Part shown: positions 1 through 11,881 of the stretch, in pieces | Layout of the letters: every line of letters begins with the position of its first letter | Numbering within the stretch: the first letter of the stretch is position 1 | NCBI GenBank assembly: GCA_014529385.2 | Contig: CM043969.1 | Span: 16,816,446-16,876,445, forward strand | DNA length: 60,000 bases | DNA from: Adiantum capillus-veneris | Taxonomy: Eukaryota > Streptophyta > Polypodiopsida > Polypodiales > Pteridaceae | Direction of reading: 5' to 3' | Program-made: the position numbers and the translations under genes | The notes under the pieces: model-generated | Seen by the model: the letters and a program-made list of their open reading frames with translations, nothing else | Told to the model about the DNA's origin: nothing | Database searches by the model: none

Positions 1-1287
1 GGGAGCCACAAGCTGCTAATACAAACATGGTTGTGATTCAAGTGCAAAAAAGTGGAGCGCTTCGCTCTCTTTTTGGAACAGCAAGAGAGTTGGGTTCTTT
101 GTACTTTGGACAAGTCCACTCTGGTGGCACCACCACAACCGTAATGCCCTTGCATTTTGAAGGCCTTCTACGGATGGCATCATCTAAACCAAGGGAGTAT
201 TGTAGCTTGAGAGGACACTTACATGGCACACAGTTGAAGTAGTAACAATCCTTGCTTGTCTCCTTTGCCATGAGAAGGTTACTGCTCAAGCTTGGAGCGA
301 TTTTGAGCCTCTGGTTACTTCGTGCGCAAATTGCTTTGGTCTCTGGTTTTCGTGAGCACGTCGACTCTCAGATAAGGTGCCGCTTTGAGGCTCAATGAGC
401 TTTGTTTTAAATGGACCGATCATTTCGAAATAGTTGTCAGGGGAGGCAAAGTTAAGGTCCGTTTTGTACCTTTCCAAAAGTCTGGTGCAATAAGTAAAGC
501 ACTTGGGTGGATGCAAGGCTTGGGAGATTAGTAGAGCAACCACAAAAGATGTACTCTTGTAGGTGATCATTGAACCCTCGGAATCGATTGATGTAGAGAT
601 GGGACTTTTGTTTACAAGTGAGGTCGGTAATAGGGGGGAGATGAGACCATATGCCAATAGCATAATTTCATTGGTACTCCATGCGTGGAGAATGACCTTA
701 CATGTGTGCATGTGAAAATGAGTCATTTAGATCTAATATTGCCATCCTTAACTTCCTTTTACGCTCATAATATGACTTACTATGGGTCATCCGAGCTGAT
801 GTTGTAGATAGTTTGCAATGAGGATTCGATCTCTGTAATTTTGCATACAATAAGAGGTATATATGAACATATAAATCTGAAAATCAACACATCAGTTATT
901 ATAGGCAACAAATAAAACAAACAATGCAATGAGTAAGGCTACTACAATTCTTTGCACAAGTTTGAAAGGTTCACATACAACAAAACCATGCAAAGATTTC
1001 TTCCAAAGTTGTTGTCTTCCATTGTGGTGTAAGAACTTATCTTGAAAAAAGGGAAGGATTAAGAAGCTTGCGCCTAAAGTTGAGTGCACATGCATTAGAC
1101 TTGAAGAGAACGAAGAGGTGGAGTTCCTAATGATATTGCACACTATCAATAAGTAAGTCGTTTTATATATTGAATTGATATTAATGAGAAGTATGCGTGT
1201 AAGTCTATGATCAGATAGAGATTTTTTCCTTGCACAATCAGTCAGGGCACAATATTTTCATGATGCAAAAGGTGGGGTTAGCCAATC
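1..1287. other. Unassigned region, no recognisable gene
   Basis: I recognise no gene here. The longest open stretch is a 146-codon minus-strand frame at 286-726 with no motif I can name. Its codons are not obviously biased, so I treat it as chance or as an old relic. No LTR, primer-binding or polypurine signal is visible. Confidence 0.5.
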
Positions 1288-2054
1288 CATGTTCATTAGT
1301 ATTTCCAAGTTTACCGATGACCGTGAGTGGGTTGAGAAGGCACTCAAGCATAAAGCAACCAACAAATCCAAGTGGCTCAAACTTCCAATGGATCTGTTGT
1401 CGCTATTGATTTTCAAGGTAGGTAAATGACAACACAATGCACTTGCAAGTATTTGGTAGTTGATTTTTATGCTTGAAAAAGTTTTTGACATCAGTAGCAC
1501 TAAAATGCATACAGGGGAAAGATTAGTTTATTTCAAAAACAAGATTCGTTTTACTCAATGGTTCCAGTTGACTATACCAAAGATTATGACAATACACTTA
1601 AGGATACCGAAGCTCTCTTTATAAAGTGAGGTTACAAGCTTGCACATATCGCCAAGCCTAACAATGATAGAAAATTCTTTTGCAAAGCAATTTCTCACAA
1701 CTCGCAAAATTATATGCATTCTGCAAGTTTCATATGTCTAGTAATTGAGACATTGAACTACAAAAAGTGTCAATTGCTAGATATCGTGTCTAAAGGCAAG
1801 GGAGCGTTCAAGGAGGTCAGAATCTCTCTAGCGTACAACAATTTCCTTTTATGGTTCCAATGCCATACGTATTGGTCATAACTACAAGAGTTCACTCTTG
1901 AACTAGTTGCAAATCTTGAGAGCTCTTTCCGTGCAGTGGAAGAAGCACATGGAAAGCTGCAAAAAAATCAAGTGTTAATCTCACATCTACCCTAAGAGAC
2001 ATGCCATTTTGAAACGAGCTTGAGAAAGTGAAATAGTCGGATACGTGCCACTTA
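1288..2054 (+). pseudogene. Decayed coding-like stretch of unknown family
   Basis: From about 1288, and again from the ATG at 1558, the plus strand reads as protein-like sequence: rich in charged residues, few stops, a balanced mix of hydrophobic and polar residues. The frame from 1558 to 2034 is broken only by TGA, TAA, TAA and TGA. The first three can each be one C-to-T change from CGA or CAA, so a real reading frame that decayed by cytosine deamination is plausible. A Lys/Gly-rich block near 1790-1815 and a Glu/Leu-rich helical part near 1893-1975 are visible. I do not recognise the family. The region could belong to an old transposon or a host gene; no LTR flanks it. Confidence 0.35.
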
Positions 2055-2129
2055 TAGGTAAGAACAAATAGAAATGCAAATTGTGTAAATGGTGGAGAAA
2101 GTGCACAAAGAACAGGTTGCTTCACTTAG

Positions 2130-2728
2130 AACATCCATATGATGCATGGGTCGAGTCAAAGAGAGGGAGAAGAGACTTTATCCAAAGGATTAGATTGACA
2201 AGATTTGCAAGAAATATTTGTAGAGTAGTCATCCATGGTGATTAGATTATCCCTATTGAGAGTTTTCAATATAAAAAGTCAGCGAGTATAATGGTTAGTA
2301 GACATACCAAGAGTTGGTCATATTTATTTACTTGATTTAATTTTCTCACTTCATATAAAGGAAATTTTGTTATTTTTGTTGATTATAACTTCAAATGCAA
2401 AAAGAAGGCAAGATGTAAGTGAAATGTGATATCAGCAAGGATTTAGCGACGGGCCATGGAGGAGAAAACAAAGAGAGTACCCACCATAACACATGTTTAC
2501 ATGCAGAGACAAATGACGATGGGGGGACGGAGTCACATGGTGAGGAGGATGGTATTTATACAATGTTGCATGTCAATGAAGTCAGAGTCACATGTCTCAT
2601 ATGTAGTATGCAACAGAGGAGGCCGGACATGCCTGCAAAATACATAAAACAACATGCTACAAGGAATAAATTAACAGATTTACATACCTGATGTATCGCA
2701 TGTACACAATAATTAAGTTATACACAAT

Positions 2729-2729
<1 letters not shown>
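2130..2729. other. Unassigned region with a small ORF
   Basis: Mostly non-coding. A 90-codon plus frame at 2419-2691 contains two close Cys and later His residues (CLIC near residues 59-62, then H near 79), but the spacing does not fit a standard zinc finger. I do not call it a gene. Confidence 0.35.

Positions 2730-2779
<50 letters not shown>
2730..2779. repeat. (GA)n microsatellite
   Basis: About 25 uninterrupted GA dinucleotides. It is the first of at least eight long GA/TC tracts in the window. Confidence 0.97.
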
Positions 2780-2784
<5 letters not shown>

Positions 2785-3499
2785 AAGCATGTGTAAGTAT
2801 ACCTCCTAGAAAAAATTGTTACACAAGCACGTAGAGAGGAGAGGTGAGAGAAGAGAAGGACACAGAGCACTCGATGCAATCTCCCCCCGTGCAAGAGTGA
2901 GCATTTTTCTCGTGCATGTATTTACTTATAGATTTTTTGAATGCTCAAGATGATTACAAACTATTTGTCTGGACATAAATTGACCATTTTTCACAAAGAT
3001 CACTTTAGTAATAAAATATTTATAAATGCAATCATATTTCATAATCTACAAGATGATCATGCTTTTTCAGGTGTCATCTACAATAATTGATTGCAAGTGT
3101 ATCATAAATAAATTTCATTACATACCTCTCCATTAGAAAAGTAGATGCCCTCAATTGCTAAGTTAAGAATCTACAAATCATACTTGAAAAAAATAATGGT
3201 CAAAATTATGTACAAAATAAAAAGTCAAACAAACGAGTTTGCTTATGCCTACCGTAATCCACATATTGCATATTTTAGTGTCTCATACCACAAGAATGAG
3301 TAGTATATGTTATATCCTGATGTATCAAGATATCATTGGTCACACAATCATCATTCAATAATCAATTTTAAGTAATTTCAAGTCCAATTCCATACACAAT
3401 GTTGACAACCAAATCCAAATCACTTCCATTATATGCCCGGGTTAACAAAATCATACTACAGATAGTGGTGCCCAACCACCACAACATGATTTTGTGATT
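2780..3499. other. AT-rich unassigned DNA
   Basis: No open frame of note, no LTR signals and no repeats beyond simple AT richness. Confidence 0.5.
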
Positions 3500-3731
3500 G
3501 TTGTTGCCTAAATCGGCGAATCGACAGCAATGAGACATGCTGCTTAAATCAACGGATCTTCTTGTGCTTCCTAAATTGGTGAATCTGCACTTAATATTGT
3601 CTAAATTAGTGAATCTGATATTTGTTGATATGCTACCAAAATTGAAAAATCTACACTTGTGTTGCCTTGATCAATGAATCTACACCAGGATGGGCATTTA
3701 CACACTGCCTGAATTGGTAAATCTATGTACA
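3500..3731 (+). repeat. Degenerate minisatellite, core CCTAAATTGGTGAATCTGCA
   Basis: About seven diverged copies of a ~20-bp core related to CCTAAATTGGTGAATCTGCA recur at irregular spacing (near 3508, 3542, 3568, 3600, 3635, 3662 and 3705). The spacers vary from about 12 to 30 bp, so this is an old, decayed tandem array, or a cluster of short motifs, rather than a young satellite. Confidence 0.6.
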
Positions 3732-3936
3732 TGTGACCAATGGACTAAACAAGGCATAAAAGACAAAACATTTAGTACCTATTTGATATCAAATTGGAGT
3801 ACTAGAGTACTTACAAATTGTTGTCCATTATCCCAAATTGCGTTAGCCCATGTGTAAGTATCTATATAGCTTAATAACAAATCATCTCAGTAAAAATTCC
3901 ATCAGTGCAAATATAAGCCACAACATTAGGGGTTTT

Positions 3937-4252
3937 CATTAGGTGAAATTTGGACTCACAAAGGGGCCCTACGCCATGAGATTCCTCATATTTTTGAAGA
4001 TTCTTTTTTTGATTAAATTCCGATAAAGTTGTCACATCATAGGTGATAAAAAAAAGAATCTTCTAAAATACGAGGAATCTCATGGTGTGCTATATATCAG
4101 TAGATAGAGCTTGAAGAGGACATTCTAACTGTCAAACCTTCGTCAATTTTGGAGTTTGCTCGCAAAAATTTATCCATGCACCCGTTTTGGTAGAGAGAGG
4201 TAAAGTCAAACTCTTTAAAGAGCCCCTTGGTAATTCCAAATTTCACCTAATG
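3937..4252. mobile_element. Fold-back / MITE-like inverted repeat
   Basis: The ends are an inverted repeat: CATTAGGTGAAATTTGGA at 3937-3954 pairs with its complement ending at 4252. Just inside, the GGGGCCC-type block near 3964 also pairs with the block near 4231. A second nested pair of ~38-bp arms lies at 3973-4010 and 4047-4084. The whole folds into a long imperfect hairpin with about 130 bp of extra sequence in the right arm. A non-autonomous DNA element (MITE or fold-back) is the simplest reading. I could not see a convincing target-site duplication, so the superfamily is open. Confidence 0.55.
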
Positions 4253-6915
4253 TAATTTGACATCTCATAAGACAATTCAGGTAAAGAAAAGGGGCCTACC
4301 TTCTAAAGTCTTGAGCCATATATTTTCTTCTTGCAAAAGTTCTTGATTATAGCCCCTCAAGTATATCTACAAAGAGATTTACTTAAAAGAAATTAAATAA
4401 TATGAGCATTTATCAAATGAGTATATTGAGCTAGGGATCGTAAGATAAAGAAGAAAATAGAATAAACATTAGGATGGAGCATTATATACAGCATTTGGGC
4501 CTATAGAGAGAACTCTCTCATCAAAGGAAAAATGTTTTTGTTTGATGTATATGAATACAACACACTGAGAAATCACATACCTGGAGGTTCTTCAAAGCTA
4601 GTAATCAAACTGATAAGTAAGCCATCTCAGTGGAGTATGTGTATCCTTGAATTTCTCTTTGAATACAATTAATAGACACATTTAGCAACATGGTACAATC
4701 TTGTACAACGGAGAGTCTTTATGCAGAAATAGAAAATGAAGTAGTCCATATTATGTTATACATAGTTCACTATGTATTATGAGAAGTGAAAAAAGTTAGA
4801 AAAGTAATGAAGATCGTCATTAAAATCATTTGGTTAACATAAGAAGATTAATATGATCCTGTTAAAATTATTACACATGTTATTTGAGGTAGTTGCTAAA
4901 TTATTCTCCTTTGTTGGTACACATAAATATTGGCTACTTGTCTCTCTCAAGGCTTCTATGCATGTAATTGACTAGTAATATTGTGGTAGATTCTAAAGCT
5001 TAAATGATAAAACCTAGTTCTCTACTATTTTGGATTGCAACACTTACACATCTACTTGAAACCACAAAAGAGAGCAACAAAGAGAGAGCACAACAATTGC
5101 CATACATAATTGACAAAGCAAAATTATTCCTTCAATCAAGGCAACACTCTGTGAGACCCAATGTGAATTTTGGGAATAAGGGTATGGGTGGGACATCAAA
5201 GTTAAATGACAGATGCTCCATATCCAAATAAAAAAACTTTTTCTTACCTATTTATTAGCCAATTTCTATGATAATCAACAAATGTCATGAATGCACCAAG
5301 AGAGCTTAGAGTCCTTGCAAAAATAGAAATGCATGTGATAATGGATAACTCAAGGGGGAGGGAGGGAGGTCACTTAATAAATATGTGATTATCACATGAG
5401 CGCAACATAATAGGTTATTAAAATTCATGTTTTCTCACATTTTCACATACAAAAGGGTGTTTAAAATGGAAGCGAAAAAAAAAACATTACAAATTGAATA
5501 AGAAAAGGATGTATTTTTTTGTAAAAAATCCACAGATAAAGAGTTTTAGAAGTAGTCCTTGAACTCACACAATATACACATAGAAGCCCCCCCGGGCATG
5601 CGACTGAGATGGATAACTTCCATAGAAGCCGTCCATTTTTGTACTTCATAATATCGTGAGGATTGGCATATATCATGTTATTTTGGAATATTAACGTCTA
5701 CAAATCTAAGGATCAAAATGCAATTTCTTAGAGAAATTAATTAAACAAAACACTTGCCGATACCTTTGATAAACAAAATTTTTCTGAAGTTAAATTGAGA
5801 CAACCTTGTGATCTGCACTGTTTTGATTATCCAAGAAGTATTTCAAATAATTTCTAGTAATAAGCTTCAGATTACTTATACAAACACCTTGACTATTGCT
5901 CAATGAACAAGTTCTCAATTAAGTCAAGCAATAATGACTGCTATCTACACATGGCTTCTACACACAAATAAAACTCTGAGTACTTATCTAACATCTCATG
6001 CTTAGCCATTCAACCCACAACTATGAACTATTGAGCCTAATTTTGACTGACAAAGGAAACAAGAAAGTCTTGAGAGACGTAAAAGAATTCAAGCCTACAA
6101 TTTGATAATATTTGACTCCAAGAAAGCAACGTATTCCGATTTCAAATTTCATAGGCTCGGTTGAGGTAAATGTGTAGGTATCACAAGTCGCTACATGTAT
6201 GATTACTAATACAAAAGGTGTTATGAAGAGAGATCAAAAGGAATGGTAGTGAGGATGTCTACATGATTAGGAATAAAATTAGCCTTTACATAAGGCATGT
6301 GGATTCAAAGCTAGGGTGAGATCTACTAATCTTGAAATTTCAAGGGAAGATGACTTATTCCCCACCCCTATGTTGCTTCGCATGCCATCTGTGCATGCAC
6401 ATACATGCATTTATGCACGTCAAATTTTTATGGATATTGCCACCTACTGTTACACACTATCCACTCCCGCTACTACCGCTAGTGTTTCTTCCACTCTTGT
6501 GTGATGGTCGGTCCGTCTGCTATGCTTCAAGGGACTTTTCTATATTGAGCGAATGCCCCTATGAGATGGCCATTCGTCTATGGCTTCTTGCCATGGAATA
6601 TGTTACAATATAATCAAAGAGACTCCTTGAGACTAATCTCATCAAAGAATGTTCTGTCCTTTAATTGCATATTGACCACAGTATTGCAAGACTAGACATG
6701 CTTCTTCAACAACCCAAGCTAACCAACAATCTCATTGTAAGTTGCTCTACATGTCTCCTTTGATCGAGAAAGTTAGGGAGACGTTTACACTATAGAGAGA
6801 AAAAATCTAGAACGAATAACATTGCAGCGGATTAACAAATAAAAATGAAGAAAGAAAAGATTGTGTGTGCAATAATGACCCCAAAAATGAACGCTGTAAT
6901 GGTTTGCCAACAATA
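4253..6915. other. AT-rich unassigned DNA
   Basis: Long AT-rich stretch without recognisable protein, LTR signal or RNA gene. The small open frames (5004-5231, 5461-5676, 6316-6613) show no motif and are probably chance. Confidence 0.5.
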
Positions 6916-6920
6916 GTGGC

Positions 6921-7050
6921 AATAATAGTCGCAGATATATATATCTACGACTATTACTGCGTCTATTACCGCCCCATGACTTCTCAAAAATAAAGGTGCT
7001 CATTTGGGCCACCAAATTTTGGCTGGCCCAAATGAGTACTTTTATTTTTG
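6921..7050. repeat. Two adjacent hairpins
   Basis: Hairpin 1 (about 6924-6955) has arms AATAGTCG / CGACTATT around an AGATATATATATCT core. Hairpin 2 has 27-nt arms at 6985-7011 and 7024-7050 (left arm starts CAAAAATAAAGGTGC, right arm ends CTTTTATTTTTG) with only two mismatches and a 12-nt loop. This could be a small fold-back transposon or a small-RNA precursor-like structure. The sequence shows the pairing only. Confidence 0.6.
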
Positions 7051-8587
7051 ACCTGCATAAAACATATGAAACATCAATTGCATTTTGTAAAGTGTACAAA
7101 AAAAAACAACAAATTTTGAAATTGCAAATCACACCTTACCTTGAAATTTAAAGTCCCTTAAAGCAATAATTTGAAAAAAGTTACAAATAAAACAAAATTT
7201 TAAATGAGTTTCATATACATATGATCATAGAGTTTTTTGTAAAAGAGGACTACAAAACATTATTTATCTATCCAAGTCCTCTTTTTTGTCTTCGTCCTTG
7301 TCCTCGTCCACCACAGGTTCATACATTTGATCACTCTGACTCTACAAAACAAATCAATAACCCAAAACAATTAATACAATATTATTCACTTACCACCTGT
7401 AGAGATCCGATTGCTGAGTTGAATTGCTCGTGAGAGATGTGATGGTTCTCCAACAACCATCACCAAGTATCGAATTCTATGTGCCTCTCTCGATACTTGA
7501 CCATCTCTTTGGTTGGGTGAGTCAGACTGATATTTTCCTAAGTTAACAATAATAATAAAAAATTCATAAACTAAAAAGTTTTTTGAACTGGTTTAGGGCC
7601 CAATTTTAAAGAAACTCACATATTTGTTCTTCCAAGCTACTCTGCCTCTCGAACCATAGTGTCTGAGAGTTTGTTTCGACCGAGCATCGCGCTGTTGACT
7701 ATGGGATGATCCCGTTGTAGCTTGTTTTCCCTTTTCCTACATTGCCCACCTTACTCCCACTCTGCATCTACCATGTTGCCGCCACGATAGGTCCTGTAGG
7801 ATTTGTGACGTGACTGGCCACTATGTGTCGTAAACTTGATTGCTTGTTTTTAATTTATTTTTAATACAGACCTCTAATCACTATGCTGAAAAATGCTCAT
7901 TCGGGGCATTTGGAAATCGAGCATGCAATCCTTCCTTGATGTAGCGTGCATGATTGGGTTTTTGGTCTTTGAATTTTATAAAAAAATTTATATATGTCGA
8001 GTATATAAAAATATGAAGATGGCATTGAAATGCCCTGTCCTGTGTTGTACCAAAGTTGACTTTGCCGCCATACTTTACCCTATAGTAGCACCCATGCATA
8101 TCTTGCATGGGTGGATCATGTCCTCATCCTCTGCATCTGGAGCGGCATGCTCTAAAATAGGGGACTATGTCCCCCTTCCAACACCACCGAAACAAGAAAA
8201 GCCATAGGATCCCCCGCCGCTCCGCCTCTTACGACGCTTGCTGCACTGAGACAAACGTCAATGTGTGCTGCCAAAGAAAGTTTGTTGAACACCTGTGGAC
8301 GACAATGCTTAGATGAAGAAGAAGTCGAATGGAATGGTGTGGGGGGTGGGGCCCTATGATGGAAGGGAAGTAGGTTGATTAGAAGGGAGAATAAAGGGAG
8401 GTGTCATCGATGCAAGGCTTTGGACATATGGAGTCCCTCCATGGATCCCCCATGGCATGGTCTGCTGAGAAAGACCATACGCCGCAAGCTTCCGTGGAGT
8501 GTAGTCGCCAAACAATCCCTTCATCGCTCGCAAACAGAGGTACTTCTCTTGCAGCAAAGATAGTGGGCGCTGGAGGTCTGGATCTAC
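7051..8587. other. Unassigned region
   Basis: No recognisable gene. Overlapping open frames on both strands around 8354-8716 are somewhat GC-richer than the surroundings but carry no known motif. They may be remnants of an element or chance. Confidence 0.4.
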
Positions 8588-8668
8588 CATTGGTAGAGAA
8601 ACTTGGGTAGATGGACCGACACCTCCATTGGTGGAGAAACTTAGGTAGATGGACCGGCACCTCCGTAA
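8588..8668 (+). repeat. Short tandem duplication, ~40-bp unit
   Basis: A block containing AGAAACTTGGGTAGATGGAC followed by CACCTCC is repeated almost exactly once, with a GG/GA-type change. Period about 40 bp. Confidence 0.75.
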
Positions 8669-9309
8669 GTGTAAGAGGGCTATGCCTGCGAATAAAAAAA
8701 AGAAATCTACACTCATGCTCGTAAAAAATTAGCTACAGATAAGCTTAAATCCATTGCTTTGACTTATTGCCTTAAGACTCGGTCCACTGGAGGCGACTTC
8801 CACCACCTTGGATGGGGGCCCATATGGGACGTGAACCAACCAAAGGAAGAATGATTGGGTTTCTCCCTAGTAGGTGGTCTCTTGTTTGACATCTACATTA
8901 AAGGTTGGCAATTATTAGGACCTAGCTCTATATCTAATCTACATCCCTCTATATGTCTACACCCAATCCTCTACATGTCTAATCTACATACCTCTACATG
9001 TCTACACCCAATCCTCTCTCTCTACACCGCTCTATCTCTTCCTCACATAGATACATACATCACTCACTCACATAGATACACTTACACACATGTATACTAT
9101 TAGACCTAAGTAGGCGCTAGTTGAGCCAAATTAGGCTAATGACACCTCGTTAGATATCATCACAATCTCAATTCAGGTAAAACCAAGGGTACGTTATGGT
9201 AATCCATTCATGAGTGGACCATAGACCGCAACATCATGATAAAAAAGGGACTATACCCAAGAGGAAGCGTTCAACCATCGGGTGCTATGTACCCTTTCTT
9301 AGTGTCTAC

Positions 9310-9556
9310 ATACATGCACATACACATATATATACATATACACATGCATACATATCTACACATAGATACGGACATATAAACACACATATATACATATATA
9401 CACATGCATACATATCTACAAATAGATACGGACATCTAAACACACATATATCACGCATACACACACATGTGTATACATATATACACATGCATACATATCT
9501 ACACATAGATACGGACATATAAACACACATATATCACGCATACACACACATATATA
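9310..9556 (+). repeat. CA/TA-rich minisatellite, about three long units
   Basis: Repeated units contain ACACATGCATACATATCTAC followed by ACATAGATACGGACAT, with units starting near 9341, 9401 and 9484. Apparent peptides rich in Tyr, Thr and His on both strands are by-products of the repeat. Confidence 0.85.
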
Positions 9557-9657
9557 TGAACATATAGACATTTATATGGGCTCCCTCTCTTTCTCTATCT
9601 CTTCTTGTCTACTCTCCCTCCCTCTATCTCCATCTCTCCCTCTTTCTCAATTGTACC

Positions 9658-9737
<80 letters not shown>

Positions 9738-9754
9738 CTCTCTCTTTCTCTCTA

Positions 9755-9798
<44 letters not shown>

Positions 9799-9829
9799 TT
9801 ATCTCTACTCTACTCTATCTCCATCTTTC
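9658..9829. repeat. (TC)n(TA)n(TC)n compound microsatellite
   Basis: About 27 TC units, then ~11 TA units, then interrupted TC units up to the start of the adjacent LTR. The last five bases (CTTTC, 9825-9829) look like the target-site duplication of the chromovirus that follows. Confidence 0.95.
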
Positions 9830-9952
9830 TGAAAGGGTGGTGGTAGTGCGTGTGCTAGTCTCCACCCAACCGTGCTATCTTATAGCCCCCCCCTAGCGTA
9901 CACACTGTCCGGCCATGCCGGTGGCCTTGCCCGTAGGACCCATGTCCTTACA
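9830..9952 (-). repeat. Left LTR (3' LTR of the minus-oriented half)
   Basis: Starts TGAAAGGGTGG and ends CCTTACA. It matches the right LTR (10984-11106) in reverse complement over its full 123 bp. It is followed by a C-run that reads as a polypurine tract on the minus strand. Confidence 0.85.
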
Positions 9953-9972
9953 GTACCCCCCCCCCCCCCTTG
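9953..9972 (-). other. Polypurine tract
   Basis: On the minus strand a G-run of about 14 precedes the LTR directly. This is the priming site for plus-strand DNA synthesis in an LTR element. Confidence 0.75.
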
Positions 9973-10000
9973 GAGAATCATTTTCATCCTTGAAAACGAT

Positions 10001-10183
10001 TCAACATAGGAAAACGTTGTTAAGTGTGGAGACATTTTCCCATGTAGAACCTTCTTCAGGTCTATCTAGCCATTTTACCAACACCCGCCGTCTGACATGA
10101 TGTCTGGTGCGAAGCTCATGAGAATCCAAAATCTTTTCGGGCTCATGAGGAATGCTTGGCGATTCGATAAGGTCAACTAACAT
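10001..10183 (-). pseudogene. Chromodomain (integrase C-terminal targeting module)
   Basis: The 60-residue minus frame contains PEKILDSHELRTR, then VLVKWLDRPEEGSTWE, the signature order of a chromodomain: an initial PEKIL-type strand, a V-KW strand, and the STWE helix start. In chromoviruses this module sits at the C-terminus of integrase and binds chromatin marks to steer integration. It lies between the integrase C-terminal region (10240-10500) and the polypurine tract, the expected place. The start codon shown is not the true start, because the domain would be part of a Pol polyprotein. Confidence 0.85.
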
Positions 10184-10239
10184 ACCTGTGTCAATGACAT
10201 TATCATTCTGTCCTAGCTGTTTTCATAAATGGCTAACAG

Positions 10240-10783
10240 AAAAACAGGATGAACTCGTGAGTGCTCTGAAAGAGCTAACTTATAGGCCACTTGACCTATA
10301 CGTTTGAGAATGGTAAACGGTCCACAATAGCGTGGTGAAAGTTTAGCAACTTTTCCAGTCTTCAAACTTTTTCAATGCTCCGCAACTTTGAGGAAAACCT
10401 TGTCTCCTTCTTCAAAAGTAGAAAATGACGATACTCATCTACATACTTCTTATATCGATCTTGAACTTGCTTAACACTCTATCGAGCAACTCGAAGCATG
10501 TCAAAATGGTCTTAGAGAAAATCCTTCTCTTGTTGTATCTTCTCCTTAGCCAACCCCACCATAACGGGTGATCTAGGTTGACATCCATATAAAAGCATAA
10601 ATGGACTAAACCATGTAGTCACATGCTTTGAACTATTATAATCAAATTCCAATATAGGTAAGTAGTCTTCCCAAATTGGTTTGATTTTGTTAACGTACGC
10701 TCGTAGCATATCCTCTAGCACATAATTAACTCTTTTGGTTTGACCATTTGTTTCTGGATGATCAGCCGTAGAGATAGAGAGAG
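10240..10783 (-). pseudogene. Integrase, second half of catalytic core plus C-terminal domain
   Basis: Reading down the minus strand from 10783, the frame shows STADHPETNGQTKR, then a DMLRAYV helix, WEDYLPILEF, and FSPFMLLYGCQPRSP, the standard order of a gypsy integrase core after the second catalytic Asp. Further on (10500-10240), in broken frames, come the C-terminal blocks with VKQVQDRYKKYVDE and a CGPFTIL-type motif. The catalytic-core Glu expected in this stretch is the E of HPETNGQ. Upstream the frame runs directly into (TC)n repeats, where the first half of the core should be; that half is found inverted at 11882-12125. Confidence 0.85.
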
Positions 10784-10784
10784 G

Positions 10785-10789
10785 GAGAT

Positions 10790-10847
<58 letters not shown>

Positions 10848-10900
10848 GAGATATGTAGAGACAAGGGGAAAGAGAAAGAGAGAGTGAGTAGAGAAAGAGC

Positions 10901-10933
<33 letters not shown>

Positions 10934-10983
10934 TAGAGAAAGAGGGAGAGATAGAGTAGAGACGGGGGAGAGTAGAGAGAAAG
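10785..10983. repeat. (GA)n tract with GATA units at an inversion junction
   Basis: Pure GA from about 10791 to 10842, then interrupted GA/GAAA/GATA sequence up to the right LTR. On the minus strand its composition resembles the TC-rich flank left of the element (9580-9829). It is likely a fusion of a microsatellite within the integrase gene and a microsatellite in the original flank. Confidence 0.8.
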
Positions 10984-11106
10984 TGTAAGGACATGGGTCC
11001 TACGGGCAAGGCCACCGACACGGCCGGACAGTGTGTACGCTATGGGGAGGCTATAAGATAGCACGGTTGGGTGGAGACTAGCACACGTATTACCATTACC
11101 TTTTCA
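10984..11106 (+). repeat. Right LTR (5' LTR, plus orientation)
   Basis: Starts TGTAAGGACATGGG and ends CTTTTCA. It is 123 bp, the reverse complement of the left LTR with several differences. A TATA-like GGCTATAAGATAG lies at 11049-11061. The primer-binding site follows one base after the end. Confidence 0.85.
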
Positions 11107-11244
11107 CTAGTATCTGAGCTATTTTTGGGGAAGGGAAAAAGCGGTTTTATAAGATAGCACGGTTGGGTGGAGACTAGCACACGCATTACCACCGCCCTTT
11201 CACTGGTATCCGAGCTATTTTTGGGGAAGGGGAAAAGCGGTTTG
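11053..11244 (+). repeat. 96-bp tandem duplication of LTR end and primer-binding site
   Basis: The block from ATAAGATAGCACGG (11053) to AAGCGG is repeated once starting at 11149. Each copy holds the LTR 3' end plus a degenerate iMet primer site (CTAGTATCTGAGC near 11107, CTGGTATCCGAGC near 11202). Compared with the canonical TGGTATCAGAGC, the second copy is closer. Confidence 0.85.
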
Positions 11245-11880
11245 CATGTGCATGCGACTTGCTACTTCTCTCCCAAGTTCCACAGACAACTACGTCTCCG
11301 CTCTGCGGCAAAAAGAAGACAGGCACAGTTTCCTGTGTGCAACGCACGAAGATAGACAACCCCACCTATGCCCTCTAACAATGGTAACCATGGAAAACTC
11401 GATCGAAAACTCTGTGGCACTGAGGCTCCAAAGGCTTCCGTTGGCACCATTGACTGGGCACGTAGGAAGGCCTGCTTAACCCTTGCATGAAGGAGGGTTG
11501 AACCCACCCCATGAGGGTAAGAGGCCAACACTTTACAATCAAGCTATTGACCCTTGTTGTGTATAACAAGGAAAGATAGCATACTTGTCTTTAAAAGAAA
11601 GCTAGAAGGAAAGGGAAAGCTTCAAACTTTAAGAAAGTAGTTTCACCCTTCCTTTTCACTTCTTGGAGGAAGACAAGTTTTCTTCCAAAAATTCTTTTTT
11701 TCTCAAGGAGTTAGATTCAAAGTGAACAAAAGCCTTCACAAAAACGACGAGTATTTGTGAAGAATCAACAAAGGTGTTCTTACGACGAACGACACATGAA
11801 GTGCTACAATTCTCGCAAGGCAAGGTTCGCATGCAACACAAATCGTGGAGCATACAAAACACAAAGGCTTCAATTTCAGA
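11245..11880 (+). other. Leader of the chromovirus, no coding motif
   Basis: Between the duplicated primer site and the integrase fragment I see no gag, protease or reverse-transcriptase motif. An internal deletion must have removed most of gag-pol, because 5-6 kb would be usual here. Confidence 0.6.
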
Positions 11881-11881
11881 A

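Noticed and set aside
2419-2691. Zinc-finger protein
   Set aside because: Cys and His spacing does not fit C2H2 or any other finger I know.
8354-8716. Minus-strand 120-codon frame as a gene
   Set aside because: It spans a simple tandem duplication and overlaps open frames on the other strand; no motif.
9576-9896. Ser/Leu-repeat open frames
   Set aside because: They are translations of the (TC)n/(TA)n microsatellite, with no protein evidence.
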